Part shown: positions 10,514 through 22,038 of the stretch, piece after piece
Layout of the letters: every line of letters begins with the position of its first letter
How positions within the stretch are numbered: the stretch's first letter is position 1
NCBI RefSeq assembly: GCF_000236905.1
Contig: NC_016529.1
Location: forward strand, 124,001 to 188,000
Direction of reading: 5' to 3'
DNA length: 64,000 bases
Origin: Tetrapisispora phaffii CBS 4417
Lineage: Eukaryota; Ascomycota; Saccharomycetes; Saccharomycetales; Saccharomycetaceae
Notes under the pieces: model-generated
Told to the model about the DNA's origin: nothing
Databases searched by the model: none
Seen by the model: only the letters and a program-made list of their open reading frames with translations
Translations under genes and position numbers: made by a program

Positions 10514-11017
10514 GTTGAAATAATACAAAGGCTTCTCTCACTAATAATTAATCAAGCAATCACCTATAATTTTTAAAAGCTAAATATTTTAGAAAACTTG
10601 TATTGATATTTCCAGTTACAAGTAAAATAAAACACTTTATAACAAAAAATGGACCTTCTCAAATTGATATCTGTTTCTTATTGCTATACGTATCAAGTTT
10701 TACTACTCTATAAAGATATAATGAATGGACACATTATCGTATATTCTCTTTAAATTACTTTGTGTTTTAAATGTATATTTTCACTTGTGTGTCCTATTTT
10801 TCAAAGCTCTAAGGAAAAACCTGTCTGTAAAAATTCAATAATTGAAGATATTCAACTAACTTATGTTATTCTCTTTATAAAGTTCTACAAGAGAATTGAT
10901 AGTGAAATATATCTTAACGTTCTGCCCATTTGAGAGAGACGTGTGTGTTTGTGTTTTCTCCATTACTTAATTTTTGAAAGAGTTTCACTTTAAAAGAGGA
11001 TAAGGTCATAATTAAAG
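10514..11017. other. Divergent SEY1/GET4 promoter region
   Basis: About 500 bases, AT-rich, with no ORF of note. It should hold both promoters. I recognise no specific factor site. Confidence 0.5.
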
Positions 11018-11953
11018 ATGTCATCAAACGCTAAGTTAACTAAAACATTACAAAGATTCGAAACTAGAATTGCAGCTGGAGATTATTATGAAGCTCATCA
11101 AACTCTTAGGACAATTGCAAACAGATTTGTGAGGGCAAAAGCTTACGGTGATGCTATTGATTTGATTACTGAAGGTGCTTTATCATTTTTAAAAGTTAAG
11201 CAAGGTGGTTCTGGTACTGATTTGATTTTTTACTTACTAGAAGTGTATGATGTTGCAGAAATTAAAGCTGATGATACTTCCGTCTCTAGATTAGTGCAGA
11301 TATTGGTGAACGTTGATGTTTCCGAACCAAACATCAAAGATGTGATTGTCGGAATGAACAATTGGTCTGTCAAATTTGGAGATTGTAAATTTGGTGACCC
11401 ATATCTGCATAGTGTCATGGGCAAGAAACTACTAGAAAGTGATCAATATGTATATGAAGCCGAGAGATATTTGTTACTTGGTACAGATGATTCATTACAA
11501 AAATATATTGAATTAATGTGGGATTGGTTATTACAAGAATATGAATCCAATGGATCAACAGGAAATCCAAACGTCAGTGCCTACTTTAGTAGACTAATAT
11601 TAAACTATCTGTTCATTTCAAACATATCATTTGCTTATGAAGCCAAGGAGAAGTTCTTGACGTTTTATATCAACAAATTTTCTCCAAAGTACGAAAAAGT
11701 AGACAAAAATGGATTCATTATGTACCTTTTCGAAGACTATAAAGACTTGAACTTCTTACAATTATTACTTCTTGTCTGTCAAACTAAAAATAAAGAACTA
11801 TTTTTAAGTTTAAAACGCTTCTATTCAGAAGAATCCAGCAAATATGCATCCGAGCTTGCATTTTTAGGTCAAGAGTACTTCAATATTGTTGCACCAAAAC
11901 AATCAAACTTCTTACAAGATATGATGTCCGGTTTCTTAGGTGGTAGTTTATAG
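11018..11953 (+). CDS. GET4: Get4, tail-anchored protein insertion factor
   Basis: Get4 pairs with Get5 to bridge Sgt2 and Get3 in the GET pathway that delivers tail-anchored proteins to the ER. The 311 residues almost equal the Sc length (312). The sequence is entirely helical, a TPR-like alpha solenoid, beginning [29 protein letters not shown], the conserved start of the family, and ending in a short tail after [10 protein letters not shown]. It lies between SEY1 and DDP1 as YOR164C does in S. cerevisiae. Confidence 0.96.
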   Translation: MSSNAKLTKTLQRFETRIAAGDYYEAHQTLRTIANRFVRAKAYGDAIDLITEGALSFLKVKQGGSGTDLIFYLLEVYDVAEIKADDTSVSRLVQILVNVDVSEPNIKDVIVGMNNWSVKFGDCKFGDPYLHSVMGKKLLESDQYVYEAERYLLLGTDDSLQKYIELMWDWLLQEYESNGSTGNPNVSAYFSRLILNYLFISNISFAYEAKEKFLTFYINKFSPKYEKVDKNGFIMYLFEDYKDLNFLQLLLLVCQTKNKELFLSLKRFYSEESSKYASELAFLGQEYFNIVAPKQSNFLQDMMSGFLGGSL

Positions 11954-12064
11954 TTGAATAGCCCATAGATTTATAGTATAATTTTTGTTATTTACATACA
12001 ATATAGACAAAAACTTTGATAATTTCCCCCATTAATTAATAATAAATAAACACCAACTAGCCGT

Positions 12065-13277
<1,213 letters not shown>

Positions 13278-13349
13278 AGCGCCGTGGCGCAGTGGAAGCG
13301 CGCAGGGCTCATAACCCTGATGTCCTCGGATCGAAACCGAGCGGCGCTA
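13278..13349 (+). tRNA. Initiator tRNA-Met (CAU)
   Basis: A 72-base intronless tRNA gene. The acceptor stem pairs AGCGCC(G) with (C)GGCGCT and ends in A before the added CCA. The D arm contains GCGCAGTGGAAGCGC, the anticodon loop CTCATAA has CAU flanked by GGG/CCC pairs, and the T arm has GGATCGAAACC. The A1:U72 pair, the three G:C pairs in the anticodon stem and A54 (GATCG in place of GTTCG) mark it as initiator rather than elongator. Internal A and B boxes are intact, and a pol III terminator follows after one base (TTTTCTTTTTT from 13351). Confidence 0.98.
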
Positions 13350-13350
13350 A

Positions 13351-13361
13351 TTTTCTTTTTT
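13351..13361 (+). terminator. Pol III terminator of initiator tRNA
   Basis: The T-run TTTTCTTTTTT begins two bases after the last tRNA base, as expected for RNA polymerase III termination. Confidence 0.85.
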
Positions 13362-13733
13362 GAGTTCCAAGACACTGGTTCAAAGGTCACAAGCTGGACA
13401 ACTATATTTAGGTAACCGATAATGAATAGATTACCACTCTTCTACTTCTGAGGCTAGCATCCCCATCTGCCCTGCCTTCTGTATTTTTTGTTTTATTTTT
13501 AAATGGCTTCTTTGTAGGGATCAGAACGCCATGAAGTGGTCTCATCTTCACTGTGCCAATTAATGCTGACATTTCCATCAGATGCTTCTCTAAATGAAGG
13601 ATATTGATTCAACAAAGAATCACTGGCGATGATTATTAGCATATTTATTAAAAACTATATTCGGTAGTTCATAAGAAAAGTTTTGGTATATGTCAAGATG
13701 ATATAATTTATTCACTAAGGTAAATATACCGAC
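13362..13733. other. Gene-free stretch between tRNA and NIT3 3' end
   Basis: About 370 bases holding the NIT3 3' region. No ORF, RNA or repeat stands out. Confidence 0.4.
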
Positions 13734-14594
13734 TTATTTACTGATATCCGAGTAAATATCGAACCGTCTCTGCTTAGTGACGGGAACAGCTTCTCTGAAT
13801 GCAGCAATGTCTTCAGGGTCCAATTCAGCATAGATGATTTCTTCCCCTTCTCCAGCTTCTGCAATGATGTCACCACGAGGGTTCACCACTAGTGAGTGGC
13901 CATATGCTTTATAAGCACTCTCCATGTTCCTTGCTGGCGAACATAAAATGACGTACAGTTGGTTGTCGATGGCTCTCGATCTAGCTAACAGATGCCAATG
14001 CATAGGACCTGTGACCGTGTTGAAAGCGCTTGGATAAATCATGGCAAATGCATCTTTGCGGGCACTGATCATTGCTAATTCCGGAAATCTCATGTCATAG
14101 CAAATCCCAACACCGATCTTACCATATTTTGTATCCACTGTAGTAGATTTTTCTCCGCCACTTAAAGTTGCACTCTCCTGAAATGTGATTCCATTTGGAA
14201 TAGCAACGTCGAATAAATGGGCTTTTCTATGGGTATCAATCAGTTTGCCGGCCTCGTCGAACACAAGAGCAGTATTATAGATCTTATCAGTCTGCGGGTC
14301 AAGTTCAGGGATAGAACCACCCACCAAATATATCTTGAATCTTCTTGCAAGTTCCGATAATACTTTCACAGAGGTCGACTCACTCGAAAGTATTTCCGAA
14401 TACTCTCTAAACTTATCAACTGCATACGGAGAGTTGAAACATTCAGGCAACACAACCAACTTAGTATCTGGCTGTTCGAGCAAAGCCTTCTCTACAAACG
14501 TCTTGGCCCTATCCAAATTAGCCAACTTATCTGCACTCGAGCCAGCCAGCTGGATCAATGCAACTTTAATCTTTTGCTTTAGAATTTGTGACAT
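13734..14594 (-). CDS. NIT3: Nit protein 3, nitrilase-superfamily amidase
   Basis: Nit2-type omega-amidase-like enzyme that hydrolyses deaminated glutathione or alpha-ketoglutaramate-type substrates. I take the ATG at 14594, giving 286 residues that align with the family start (MSQILKQKIKVALIQLAGS); an upstream extension has only a non-ATG start at 14672. The catalytic triad is visible: Glu in VVLPECFNSPY, Lys in HRKAHLFDV and Cys in GVGICYDMRFPE. The C-terminus KQRRFDIYSDISK matches Sc Nit3 (YLR351C). It is divergent from KSS1, the neighbour from the sister duplicated region (YGR040W). Confidence 0.96.
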   Translation of the reverse strand: MSQILKQKIKVALIQLAGSSADKLANLDRAKTFVEKALLEQPDTKLVVLPECFNSPYAVDKFREYSEILSSESTSVKVLSELARRFKIYLVGGSIPELDPQTDKIYNTALVFDEAGKLIDTHRKAHLFDVAIPNGITFQESATLSGGEKSTTVDTKYGKIGVGICYDMRFPELAMISARKDAFAMIYPSAFNTVTGPMHWHLLARSRAIDNQLYVILCSPARNMESAYKAYGHSLVVNPRGDIIAEAGEGEEIIYAELDPEDIAAFREAVPVTKQRRFDIYSDISK

Positions 14595-15475
14595 TGTACG
14601 TATAGTTGCACAAGATATTCTTCTACTCCCTGTGCATGGGCTTGACAACACATCATATTCTTCAAGAGACAACTATCTAGCATCGATTTATTTATAAGTA
14701 AGTTATAAGTTGCAGCATTACATTCGTGACTCGTGTATGCGCATTGAAATTTTTACAACCATTGCTTAAAGACAAGTTATTTCAAGATACTCTCATGCAC
14801 ACACACATCCATATACATATATACCAAGTCTACAAATATTTGATCTGGAGGATACATACACAAGAACAGTCCTCTGGCTAGTAAGATCTCAGCAACGTTT
14901 GACCAAAGCACCAGATCTGGAACGTTCATCAACTTATATATCTCAGAATATAACGTACTCTTGGCTTGAATCTCAGAGCAGTGCATGGCCACTGACGAGT
15001 TGCCACTTCTTAACGTGAGTGAAACATTTGCAAACATGTTTTGAAACATTCTCACCTATCAATGCCAACAACCTTCAATAACGTCTCTCGTGTTAGTTTG
15101 ATGGTTCGTAACGTGAAGGAAGAAGTTGACTATTACACTTCGAACGCGAGCCCGTCTGGATGAACAGGCTGGCCATCGCCAGACCCAGAAACAGAGACTT
15201 TCGAGAAAGGCAAGGTCAACGGTAGGTTGGCAGCTTCTATGCTTACCGTAGGAGGCTGAACAAGTGGTTCTGTTTTGAAGCATAGATCTTATATGTACGA
15301 GAAAGTTATTCAGATTCGTTTGGCCTTCAGATCATCGAGATCACATCAAAAACTCTTGTGATAAAAATAGAGATCACACACACATATATATAAGTATACT
15401 GTGTCTTTGCTAGGGATTGCTGGATTAATATAACATATCGGTAAAGAGATTATATGAGTAGGTGCCTCAGATAAC
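14595..15475. other. Divergent NIT3/KSS1 promoter region
   Basis: About 880 bases between divergent start codons. It includes two pheromone response elements (listed separately) and a TGACTC Gcn4-type core near 14727, close to NIT3. Two minus-strand ORFs of 92 and 74 codons (14777-15055, 15059-15283) lack recognisable features and the former has no ATG at its listed start, so I do not call genes. Confidence 0.5.
15020..15048 (+). promoter_or_regulatory. Tandem pheromone response elements upstream of KSS1
   Basis: Two copies of the Ste12 core TGAAACA, at 15020-15026 and 15042-15048, lie in the same orientation with 22 bases from start to start. They are about 430 bases upstream of the KSS1 ATG. 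Paired TGAAACA elements are the classical arrangement in pheromone-induced yeast promoters. Function is inferred. Confidence 0.5.
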
Positions 15476-16600
15476 ATGTCCCGTACTATTACTTTTGATA
15501 TTCCTACTTATTACCAGTTGGTAGATCTTATTGGTGAAGGTGCATACGGGATTGTATGCTCTGCTGTCCATAAGCCTTCTAAGACCAAAGTGGCAATCAA
15601 GAAAATACAGCCGTTCAGTAAGAAACTGTTCATTACCAGGACGTTACGTGAATTGAAGTTAATGAGATATTTCAATAACCATGAAAATATTATTAGCGTC
15701 TTAGATAAAGTTAAACCAGTGAGTTTTGATAAATTGAATGCAGTTTATATTGTGCAAGAGTTAATGGAAACTGATTTACATAAAGTTGTAACGAATAACA
15801 ATCTGAAAAATACTTCATTAAGTGATGATCATATCCAGTATTTCATATATCAGATATTACGTGCTTTAAAATCTATTCATAGTGCACAGGTAATACACAG
15901 AGATTTGAAACCTTCAAATATACTATTAAACTCCAATTGTGATTTGAAAATTTGTGATTTTGGATTATCTAGGTGTTTGGCAAGTAGTAACAATTCAAAA
16001 GCAACCTTAGTTGGGTTCATGACAGAATATGTAGCAACAAGATGGTATCGTGCTCCAGAAATCATGCTAACTTTCCAAGAATATACCACTGCAATGGATA
16101 TATGGTCATGTGGTTGTATACTAGCAGAAATGGTTTCGGGGAAGCCTTTGTTTCCCGGAAGAGACTACCATCATCAACTTTGGTTGATATTGGATGTCCT
16201 AGGGACACAATCATATGAAGATTTTGTACAGATAAAATCAAAACGGGCGAAAGAATATATATCAAGCTTACCATATAGCAACAAAATGTCATGGGATAAA
16301 ATTTTGGGGAAAGATATGGATTCATTAAATCCACAAATGTTAGATCTTCTGGATAAGATGTTAACGTTCAACCCAAACAAAAGAATATCTGCAGAGGAAG
16401 CATTAGAACATCCATATATGGCAACTTACCATGATCCAAATGATGAACCAACATACGAACCATTGAATCAAGAGAATGATTCGTTTTGGAAATTGGACAA
16501 TGACATGAAAAATGTATCTTATGAAGATGAAAATGAAGAGTTATCAATGGAATCATTGAAACAAATGCTATATGCAGAACTTCTCACTCCACTAGATTGA
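15476..16600 (+). CDS. KSS1: MAP kinase Kss1 (filamentation/pheromone)
   Basis: Serine/threonine MAP kinase of the filamentous growth and mating pathways, acting downstream of Ste7 on Ste12, Tec1 and Dig1/2. The 374 residues (Sc Kss1 368) cover the whole kinase fold: glycine loop LIGEGAYGIV, VAIKK lysine, HRDLKPSN catalytic loop, DFG, and the activation lip TEY at T183-Y185, the same positions as in Sc Kss1. The MAPK insert with KSKRAKEYI is present. The C-terminal acidic DENEELSMESLKQMLYAEL resembles Kss1 rather than Fus3. It lies next to BUD8/9 apart from YLR352W; in S. cerevisiae KSS1 (YGR040W) adjoins BUD9. Confidence 0.95.
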   Translation: MSRTITFDIPTYYQLVDLIGEGAYGIVCSAVHKPSKTKVAIKKIQPFSKKLFITRTLRELKLMRYFNNHENIISVLDKVKPVSFDKLNAVYIVQELMETDLHKVVTNNNLKNTSLSDDHIQYFIYQILRALKSIHSAQVIHRDLKPSNILLNSNCDLKICDFGLSRCLASSNNSKATLVGFMTEYVATRWYRAPEIMLTFQEYTTAMDIWSCGCILAEMVSGKPLFPGRDYHHQLWLILDVLGTQSYEDFVQIKSKRAKEYISSLPYSNKMSWDKILGKDMDSLNPQMLDLLDKMLTFNPNKRISAEEALEHPYMATYHDPNDEPTYEPLNQENDSFWKLDNDMKNVSYEDENEELSMESLKQMLYAELLTPLD

Positions 16601-17093
16601 ATTTAAATCCATTGATAGCGAGAAACTCACTGTGGTAGCATGCAAAATACTTATCTTATAAAATGTTTCTATATACATTTATGTATTTTGGTACATTATT
16701 GTAACTCATACTTATAAATTGAATAGCATTTCTCAAAGCAAATACATCTTATTTACTTCGTACTAAAGTGAGTAATACAACGTCAACTCTTTGTTATCGA
16801 AACTGTAAATCTTATTCCAATACTTTAAACCTAATTGTATCTAATATCAACTTTATTTATATATGCGCTAAGTTTAAAACCAGGGAACTTCTACTTTTAT
16901 TAAACTATCAACAACATTTTATAACTTTAAAAGGGACCGTGTTAATATTTAAAGACACAAAATGGATACCTAACGTTGATACTACCTTTTATCAAGATAA
17001 GGATAAGTAGTATTGTTGTTCAACCTTTTTGGAGGTACTAAACCTAAGTGTAAAAGGTCATTTTGAGAGAGAATCAGTAGATCAAAGTGAGAA
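16601..17093. other. KSS1 3' region and YLR352W promoter
   Basis: 493 bases. An 80-codon plus-strand ORF at 16768-17010 has biased but unremarkable composition and no recognisable domain; I regard it as chance. Confidence 0.4.
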
Positions 17094-19526
17094 ATGACGA
17101 CTATTCCCCCAGAGATTATATATCAAATATTGACCTATCAGTTTAGGGACTACATGAATAATGACCATCCAAATAGTCCTGAGAAGTTCAATGAGAACTT
17201 GAGGATGTTTTTGAGGAGCAATCTAACGGTTAATAAATATTTTTATCATATCTGCAAGATCTTAATCTATCGTTATTGTAATTTTACCACTGCAAAACGA
17301 TTCAATAGCATTTTAAATACTTTTAAACAAAATGAACTGATAAGGAATATTATAGAAGTAGCAGATTTTCAAGAATTGACATCTATTGGATTAGGTCGTA
17401 CTGGTGAAATGAACAAATTGATTAAGAATCTAACGAATGAAACTTTATTTGAATTTTTGGATTTGACTAAATCTACTTTAAGGGAATTTTTGGCATGTGA
17501 GCATATACAAGGAGATTTAGATTGTAATATTATTTACATGTTGTTGAAACCTGGAACAGTTTTGAGTGTACTTGACTTCTGTGGATGTTCAGGTGCTGCA
17601 TTCACAGAAGCTTTTATCAAAGGCTTAGATAAATTATACGAAGATAAGAAAGGAATAGATAATGCAGAGCCAATTGAGACTAATTATCAATTATCTTGCT
17701 TAGGTTTAAATGATTGTACAGATTTACCACCTATTGTCATATCAAGAACGATTAGATTATTTCCAGAACTTCAAAAACTTGATTTATCCCATACATCCAT
17801 AAGTGATGATACTATAAGAAACTTTCCTCATTTTAGGAATTTGACCCATTTATCTTTTGCAATGTGTTCAAAAGTTAGTACCAGAGTACTATTGGAGTTT
17901 TTTGCTCACCACCCTGCAGTTTCTGATGAAAATAATCTGAGTACACTGGAGTGGTTAAATGTAAGAGTTTCTCCTCATGCATCATCTTGGACAGAAGTGC
18001 ATACTATGTTTTTGTTAAAGAAACTATGCAGATTTGGACATAATAAAACTTTGCAATATTTAAATATTGGAGGATTCCCAATCCATGAATCTGATAACAT
18101 GGAAATTATTAAAACAAGATATTATTATAAATGCCAAGACACACTACGATTTATCAAGTGGAATTTCCTGAAGCTAAGGAGCTTAAGCTTAAAAGATAAT
18201 AATATTCCAATAGAAACATTATGTAAATTTTTGTCTATTGAATCAATGAAGGAAGATGACTTAATTACTGAATATGAAATGGGAGGGCTTACGATGAATA
18301 ATAAAATATCAAAAGAGTCAAAAACATTTTTTTCTCAGAAGCTAAAATATTTGAACATATCAAACAACTCATTTATTAACAAATGGACCATTCAAAATTC
18401 TAATTTATTTACCAGTTCTCCATATTTACAAGCATTAGAGGTTTCATTTGAGGCATGGCGTGTTGTAGAAAGTTTGAATGAAAAACATGAATTAACTGCA
18501 TATATATATGCTAATCCAGATTCGAATATTAAAGACATTGCTGCAGTGAAAGAAGTCAAATGGAAATGTTATTTAGATTCATCATATGGTAGAAGATATT
18601 GGTTATATAAAGCAGATCCATATTTAAATCGTGGGGATCTGGATTCAGTTAGTAATATAATACGATATGATCAGCAAGGGAATAAAATAGTGGATATTGT
18701 TAAACAGCCCGATTTTCTTAAATATGCCCAGGCCAAAATAATGTTAGGTTGTGGATTAGCACCTCTGAGCGGAGTAAGAAGAAGAAAATGTTACAGAGAT
18801 TCCAAACCACCAATTTCACATTTTCTGTCGAGAAACGGTGGCATATCTTTTGGTCAAAGGGCAGAACCCATCAGAACACCAAGATTACCTCCAGGTGGCT
18901 GGAGAATGGTTGGAAATGATGGCCGTCATACTGAACTAGCAAACATCGGAGAACGTCAGGAAAGAACCATACGCACAATAGGCGAAATTACTCCAAGTAC
19001 TAATCACCACCCAAGAGAAGAACCATTAATTCCACGACCAGGTCTACTGAGAACAGCGAATACAGCTGGTTTGTATTGGGATAGATCTATGCAAGACATC
19101 CATGCATTGAGCATAGATCCCGGTGTCCAGGAAATTGAGATGGGAAATTCCAGTGAACTGACTGTAGGAGACATGTTGCATTCGAATTTAGCTGACGAAA
19201 TTGAAGAAAATGATGAAGACTATTTACTGGACCCAAGTTTACAAAGACGTAGATCTCACTTACATTTGATGAGGTCTTATTTCTCTCACAGCAACCTTGA
19301 TCTAAGCGGAACTGGAAACCTAGAAACACAACAACTGCATAAAAAACAATTGAAACCAAGAAATGCAAAAAACCTCAATTATGACCATCCAGATAGTTAC
19401 GTGTATGATAAAGAAGATTCTGAAATTACAAAAAGATACAGGATGCATTTCGAACAAGTCAACGAATATCAGGTGTTCGGTTCGATCGAACGTGGTATGT
19501 ACAGATATTATAGTCTGAAAACATAA
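17094..19526 (+). CDS. YLR352W: F-box/LRR-like protein, YLR352W (LUG1) orthologue
   Basis: The S. cerevisiae counterpart (807 residues; 810 here) is an F-box-like protein reported to bind Skp1 and Cdc53, so probably an SCF ubiquitin ligase substrate receptor; its substrates are not known to me. The N-terminus TTIPPEIIYQILTYQFRDYM fits a divergent F-box. Residues about 100-480 contain leucine-rich-repeat-like stretches (LQKLDLSHTSISDDTIRNF, LRSLSLKDNNIP, LKYLNISNNSF). The C-terminal 250 residues are polar and probably disordered. It sits between the NIT3/KSS1 pair and BUD8/9, as YLR352W does between NIT3 and BUD8. The identification rests on length, architecture and synteny. Confidence 0.88.
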   Translation: MTTIPPEIIYQILTYQFRDYMNNDHPNSPEKFNENLRMFLRSNLTVNKYFYHICKILIYRYCNFTTAKRFNSILNTFKQNELIRNIIEVADFQELTSIGLGRTGEMNKLIKNLTNETLFEFLDLTKSTLREFLACEHIQGDLDCNIIYMLLKPGTVLSVLDFCGCSGAAFTEAFIKGLDKLYEDKKGIDNAEPIETNYQLSCLGLNDCTDLPPIVISRTIRLFPELQKLDLSHTSISDDTIRNFPHFRNLTHLSFAMCSKVSTRVLLEFFAHHPAVSDENNLSTLEWLNVRVSPHASSWTEVHTMFLLKKLCRFGHNKTLQYLNIGGFPIHESDNMEIIKTRYYYKCQDTLRFIKWNFLKLRSLSLKDNNIPIETLCKFLSIESMKEDDLITEYEMGGLTMNNKISKESKTFFSQKLKYLNISNNSFINKWTIQNSNLFTSSPYLQALEVSFEAWRVVESLNEKHELTAYIYANPDSNIKDIAAVKEVKWKCYLDSSYGRRYWLYKADPYLNRGDLDSVSNIIRYDQQGNKIVDIVKQPDFLKYAQAKIMLGCGLAPLSGVRRRKCYRDSKPPISHFLSRNGGISFGQRAEPIRTPRLPPGGWRMVGNDGRHTELANIGERQERTIRTIGEITPSTNHHPREEPLIPRPGLLRTANTAGLYWDRSMQDIHALSIDPGVQEIEMGNSSELTVGDMLHSNLADEIEENDEDYLLDPSLQRRRSHLHLMRSYFSHSNLDLSGTGNLETQQLHKKQLKPRNAKNLNYDHPDSYVYDKEDSEITKRYRMHFEQVNEYQVFGSIERGMYRYYSLKT

Positions 19527-19995
19527 ATAAATCACAGGGAAAATAAAATAGATTGAGTAGATCAAGGGACATGTACATCAGCAAACCCAATCCTGTACCA
19601 CTTCCTTCCCATCATTCCCAATCTTCAATGCTCAACGTTCTTTAAATGAAACAATAGAGGCAAGAATGGTTGCTTTCATTATTCGCGTTCGTTTTAAGAT
19701 TCTGCATCGCGGGAATCTCTAAAATGTAAACAATAACAAAATATAGCAACAGGAACAACGATTTGTTAAGATCGAAGCCAATGATCTGGAGGGTTTTATA
19801 TTATATAATAACGATGGTTTTTAGAATTTATGATTGTATAGTTTTAAAATATAGCAATGAATTTATTTAACTCAAGAAGAAAGGTTCTTGATTGCTTACT
19901 GCTGAACCGTTTGATCATCATATATTTTGCTAATTTGGTGTACCTTTGAAAAGAGCAAAGAAAAACATCAGTGAAGAAGTATAGTGGTCAATAGG
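19527..19995. other. YLR352W 3' region and BUD8/9 promoter
   Basis: About 470 bases. A single ATGAAACA (Ste12-type) motif occurs at 19646-19653. Otherwise AT-rich and unremarkable. Confidence 0.4.
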
Positions 19996-21729
19996 ATGTC
20001 TGATGAGTCAAATGATTCGAATGACCATTCAGGGAGTACATCCGAGTACTTTCCAGATTACACTAAAGATAAATATAAAAGCCGGGACTCTTTTTTACTC
20101 GAGAATATAACTGGAGATAATGATTATCCTATCGAGGAATCTGCAAATAGACCTTATTCAGGTGTAGGAGCTGAATCAGCATTTACTACTTACCTGCAAG
20201 ATAAGCGATACTCTGATATTTTGAGCTCTTATTCAGAGGGCGATATGGAAGCCAGCATGGGGAAACTCGGTGATCTGAGGAGCAAACCATCAATAATCCA
20301 TAATTCAAATAATGATTCTGGATCAGGACCACGTTCTATTTATTTTTCAGCATCTTCTGATAATAACAGTAAATCTCATAATGTAAGTAGTGATTCTAGT
20401 ATAGATATAACTACTAGAGCTAAGAAGACATCATGGGGGAGAAGTAGTACCGGTACGGTATCAACATCTATGTTATTGAATTTTGAAAAGAGTGACAGTA
20501 CAGCAGATCGTAGTAGTAGTCAAAATAATTCTAGTGGTACTCCTGCTTCTCCGAATTCATATAAGAGGACATCATCGTTTTACCCACCTGTTACTGAAGA
20601 AAACAGTACATATAATTCTAAAAGAATGGTGAAATACATATATGATAAGAGTCGCAATTCTGTTAACAGCAGATCCAATGCTTCAGTAAACACAGGTACC
20701 TTATTTGTAGGTAATAGGGATAATCACAATCCTGATATAGAGGATGCGGTAAAACAGTTACAATCTGAGATGGGTGTTGAGAATCCTACTCCTAATCCAT
20801 TTGTAAATAATCCATTTTCGCCAACTGAATATAAAATCAAAAAGAGAGTTTCTATAACCGGAACTGATTCAGCGAATTCATCTATAAGATCACAGAGATT
20901 ACGACATGGGAAGTCACTAATAGGTGATCGTTTAATATCAGATGGATGTATCGAATCTGTAAATGTACAACCTAGTGCAACGATACCTGCCTTAAGATCA
21001 TTTAGTGTTTCCAATGCCTATAATGCCACACCACCAATAAAATTTTCTAACTCTCAAACTGAATTATTATCAGACTCTAATGACATAAATACAAAACAAC
21101 TACAATCACGACTCCAAAGGACGAAAAAAGAGAATACAACTCAAGAAACGAATACCAATGTTCTTCCGGTAAACGAGAGTTTCACTAATAGACAATCTAA
21201 GATAAATGTAAATTCAACTACAAATAAAGATATTCCTCATAAACCAGAAACTGCATTTGTGGGATACAACGTAGAACAGTTCAGTGACAATCAAATTGAT
21301 ACGTTAGTGAGCAATATGAATAACTTCAGGAATATGCGGTTTGATAGACATGATAAATACAAAGGTGAAGAATTTGGAATACCTGATCAGCGAATCAGTA
21401 GTAGTTCCATCTCTTCATTTGATTCTGAAAACGCCGGATTTCGAGATATATACAGCATCGGTAGATTATTTCTTTTATTGCTTATCTGCATTGTACTTCC
21501 TCCTTTATTCTTTATGATATATGTTGGTAAAAGAGCCGGTGTCTCTGACTATAGGTTAATGAGATTGATTATGAATTCTAAACATAGAATAGGTTTATTG
21601 AAGGGGTACGTCTGGGACATCGACGTCGCATGGATAAGGACTACAAGTCTCGTGTTAGGAATAATTGAAATTTGTATTGTCTTCGCGATGATAGGTGTTG
21701 GGTTTGGGGTGGGAACTAGGAATGAATGA
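19996..21729 (+). CDS. BUD8: Bipolar bud-site landmark protein Bud8/Bud9
   Basis: Transmembrane cortical tag marking a cell pole for bipolar budding. I use the ATG at 19996 (577 residues); the reading frame extends upstream only to a GTG. The first 470 residues are Ser/Thr/Asn-rich and probably heavily glycosylated and extracytoplasmic. The C-terminus has two hydrophobic segments (about residues 488-508 and 553-573) separated by a short hydrophilic loop, KHRIGLLKGYVWDIDVAW, the strongly conserved Bud8/Bud9 signature. S. cerevisiae has two copies, BUD8 beside YLR352W/TAL1 and BUD9 beside KSS1/NQM1; this one has neighbours of both, so orthology to either is open. Confidence 0.93.
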   Translation: MSDESNDSNDHSGSTSEYFPDYTKDKYKSRDSFLLENITGDNDYPIEESANRPYSGVGAESAFTTYLQDKRYSDILSSYSEGDMEASMGKLGDLRSKPSIIHNSNNDSGSGPRSIYFSASSDNNSKSHNVSSDSSIDITTRAKKTSWGRSSTGTVSTSMLLNFEKSDSTADRSSSQNNSSGTPASPNSYKRTSSFYPPVTEENSTYNSKRMVKYIYDKSRNSVNSRSNASVNTGTLFVGNRDNHNPDIEDAVKQLQSEMGVENPTPNPFVNNPFSPTEYKIKKRVSITGTDSANSSIRSQRLRHGKSLIGDRLISDGCIESVNVQPSATIPALRSFSVSNAYNATPPIKFSNSQTELLSDSNDINTKQLQSRLQRTKKENTTQETNTNVLPVNESFTNRQSKINVNSTTNKDIPHKPETAFVGYNVEQFSDNQIDTLVSNMNNFRNMRFDRHDKYKGEEFGIPDQRISSSSISSFDSENAGFRDIYSIGRLFLLLLICIVLPPLFFMIYVGKRAGVSDYRLMRLIMNSKHRIGLLKGYVWDIDVAWIRTTSLVLGIIEICIVFAMIGVGFGVGTRNE

Positions 21730-22038
21730 GCAGAAAATCAATTGCATTGTTTAAGATATATAAAAAAAATACATAGACATTTTACATAACGGTATTAATA
21801 ATACACGCCACTGCATATTTTCCAAATAAATGTTGATGTTGAAGAGTCGCCAAAAGCTTAAAAACAAACAAAAAGAAGAATAAAAAAGAATAGAGTATAA
21901 TTTAGTCTTACAAGCAATCAATGCTTAACGTACATTTATTCGTAACAGCAAAATCTAACATGATGTAGATTGGGCATTATATTAGTTTATATATTTGAAG
22001 AAATAATTTTATAAAGGAGACCTCATTTCTAAAATCAT
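21730..22038. other. Convergent BUD8/9-TAL1 intergenic region
   Basis: 309 AT-rich bases between two convergent stop codons, carrying 3' UTRs. Nothing else seen. Confidence 0.4.

Noticed and set aside
14380..14400. TTTCCGAA, the core of the centromere CDEIII element
   Set aside because: It lies inside the NIT3 coding sequence and has no CDEI plus AT-rich CDEII at the right distance.
14777..15283. Two minus-strand ORFs (92 and 74 codons) between NIT3 and KSS1, considered as exons of a small gene
   Set aside because: The first begins with GTG, there is no yeast splice signal joining them, and the first overlaps the paired TGAAACA promoter elements.
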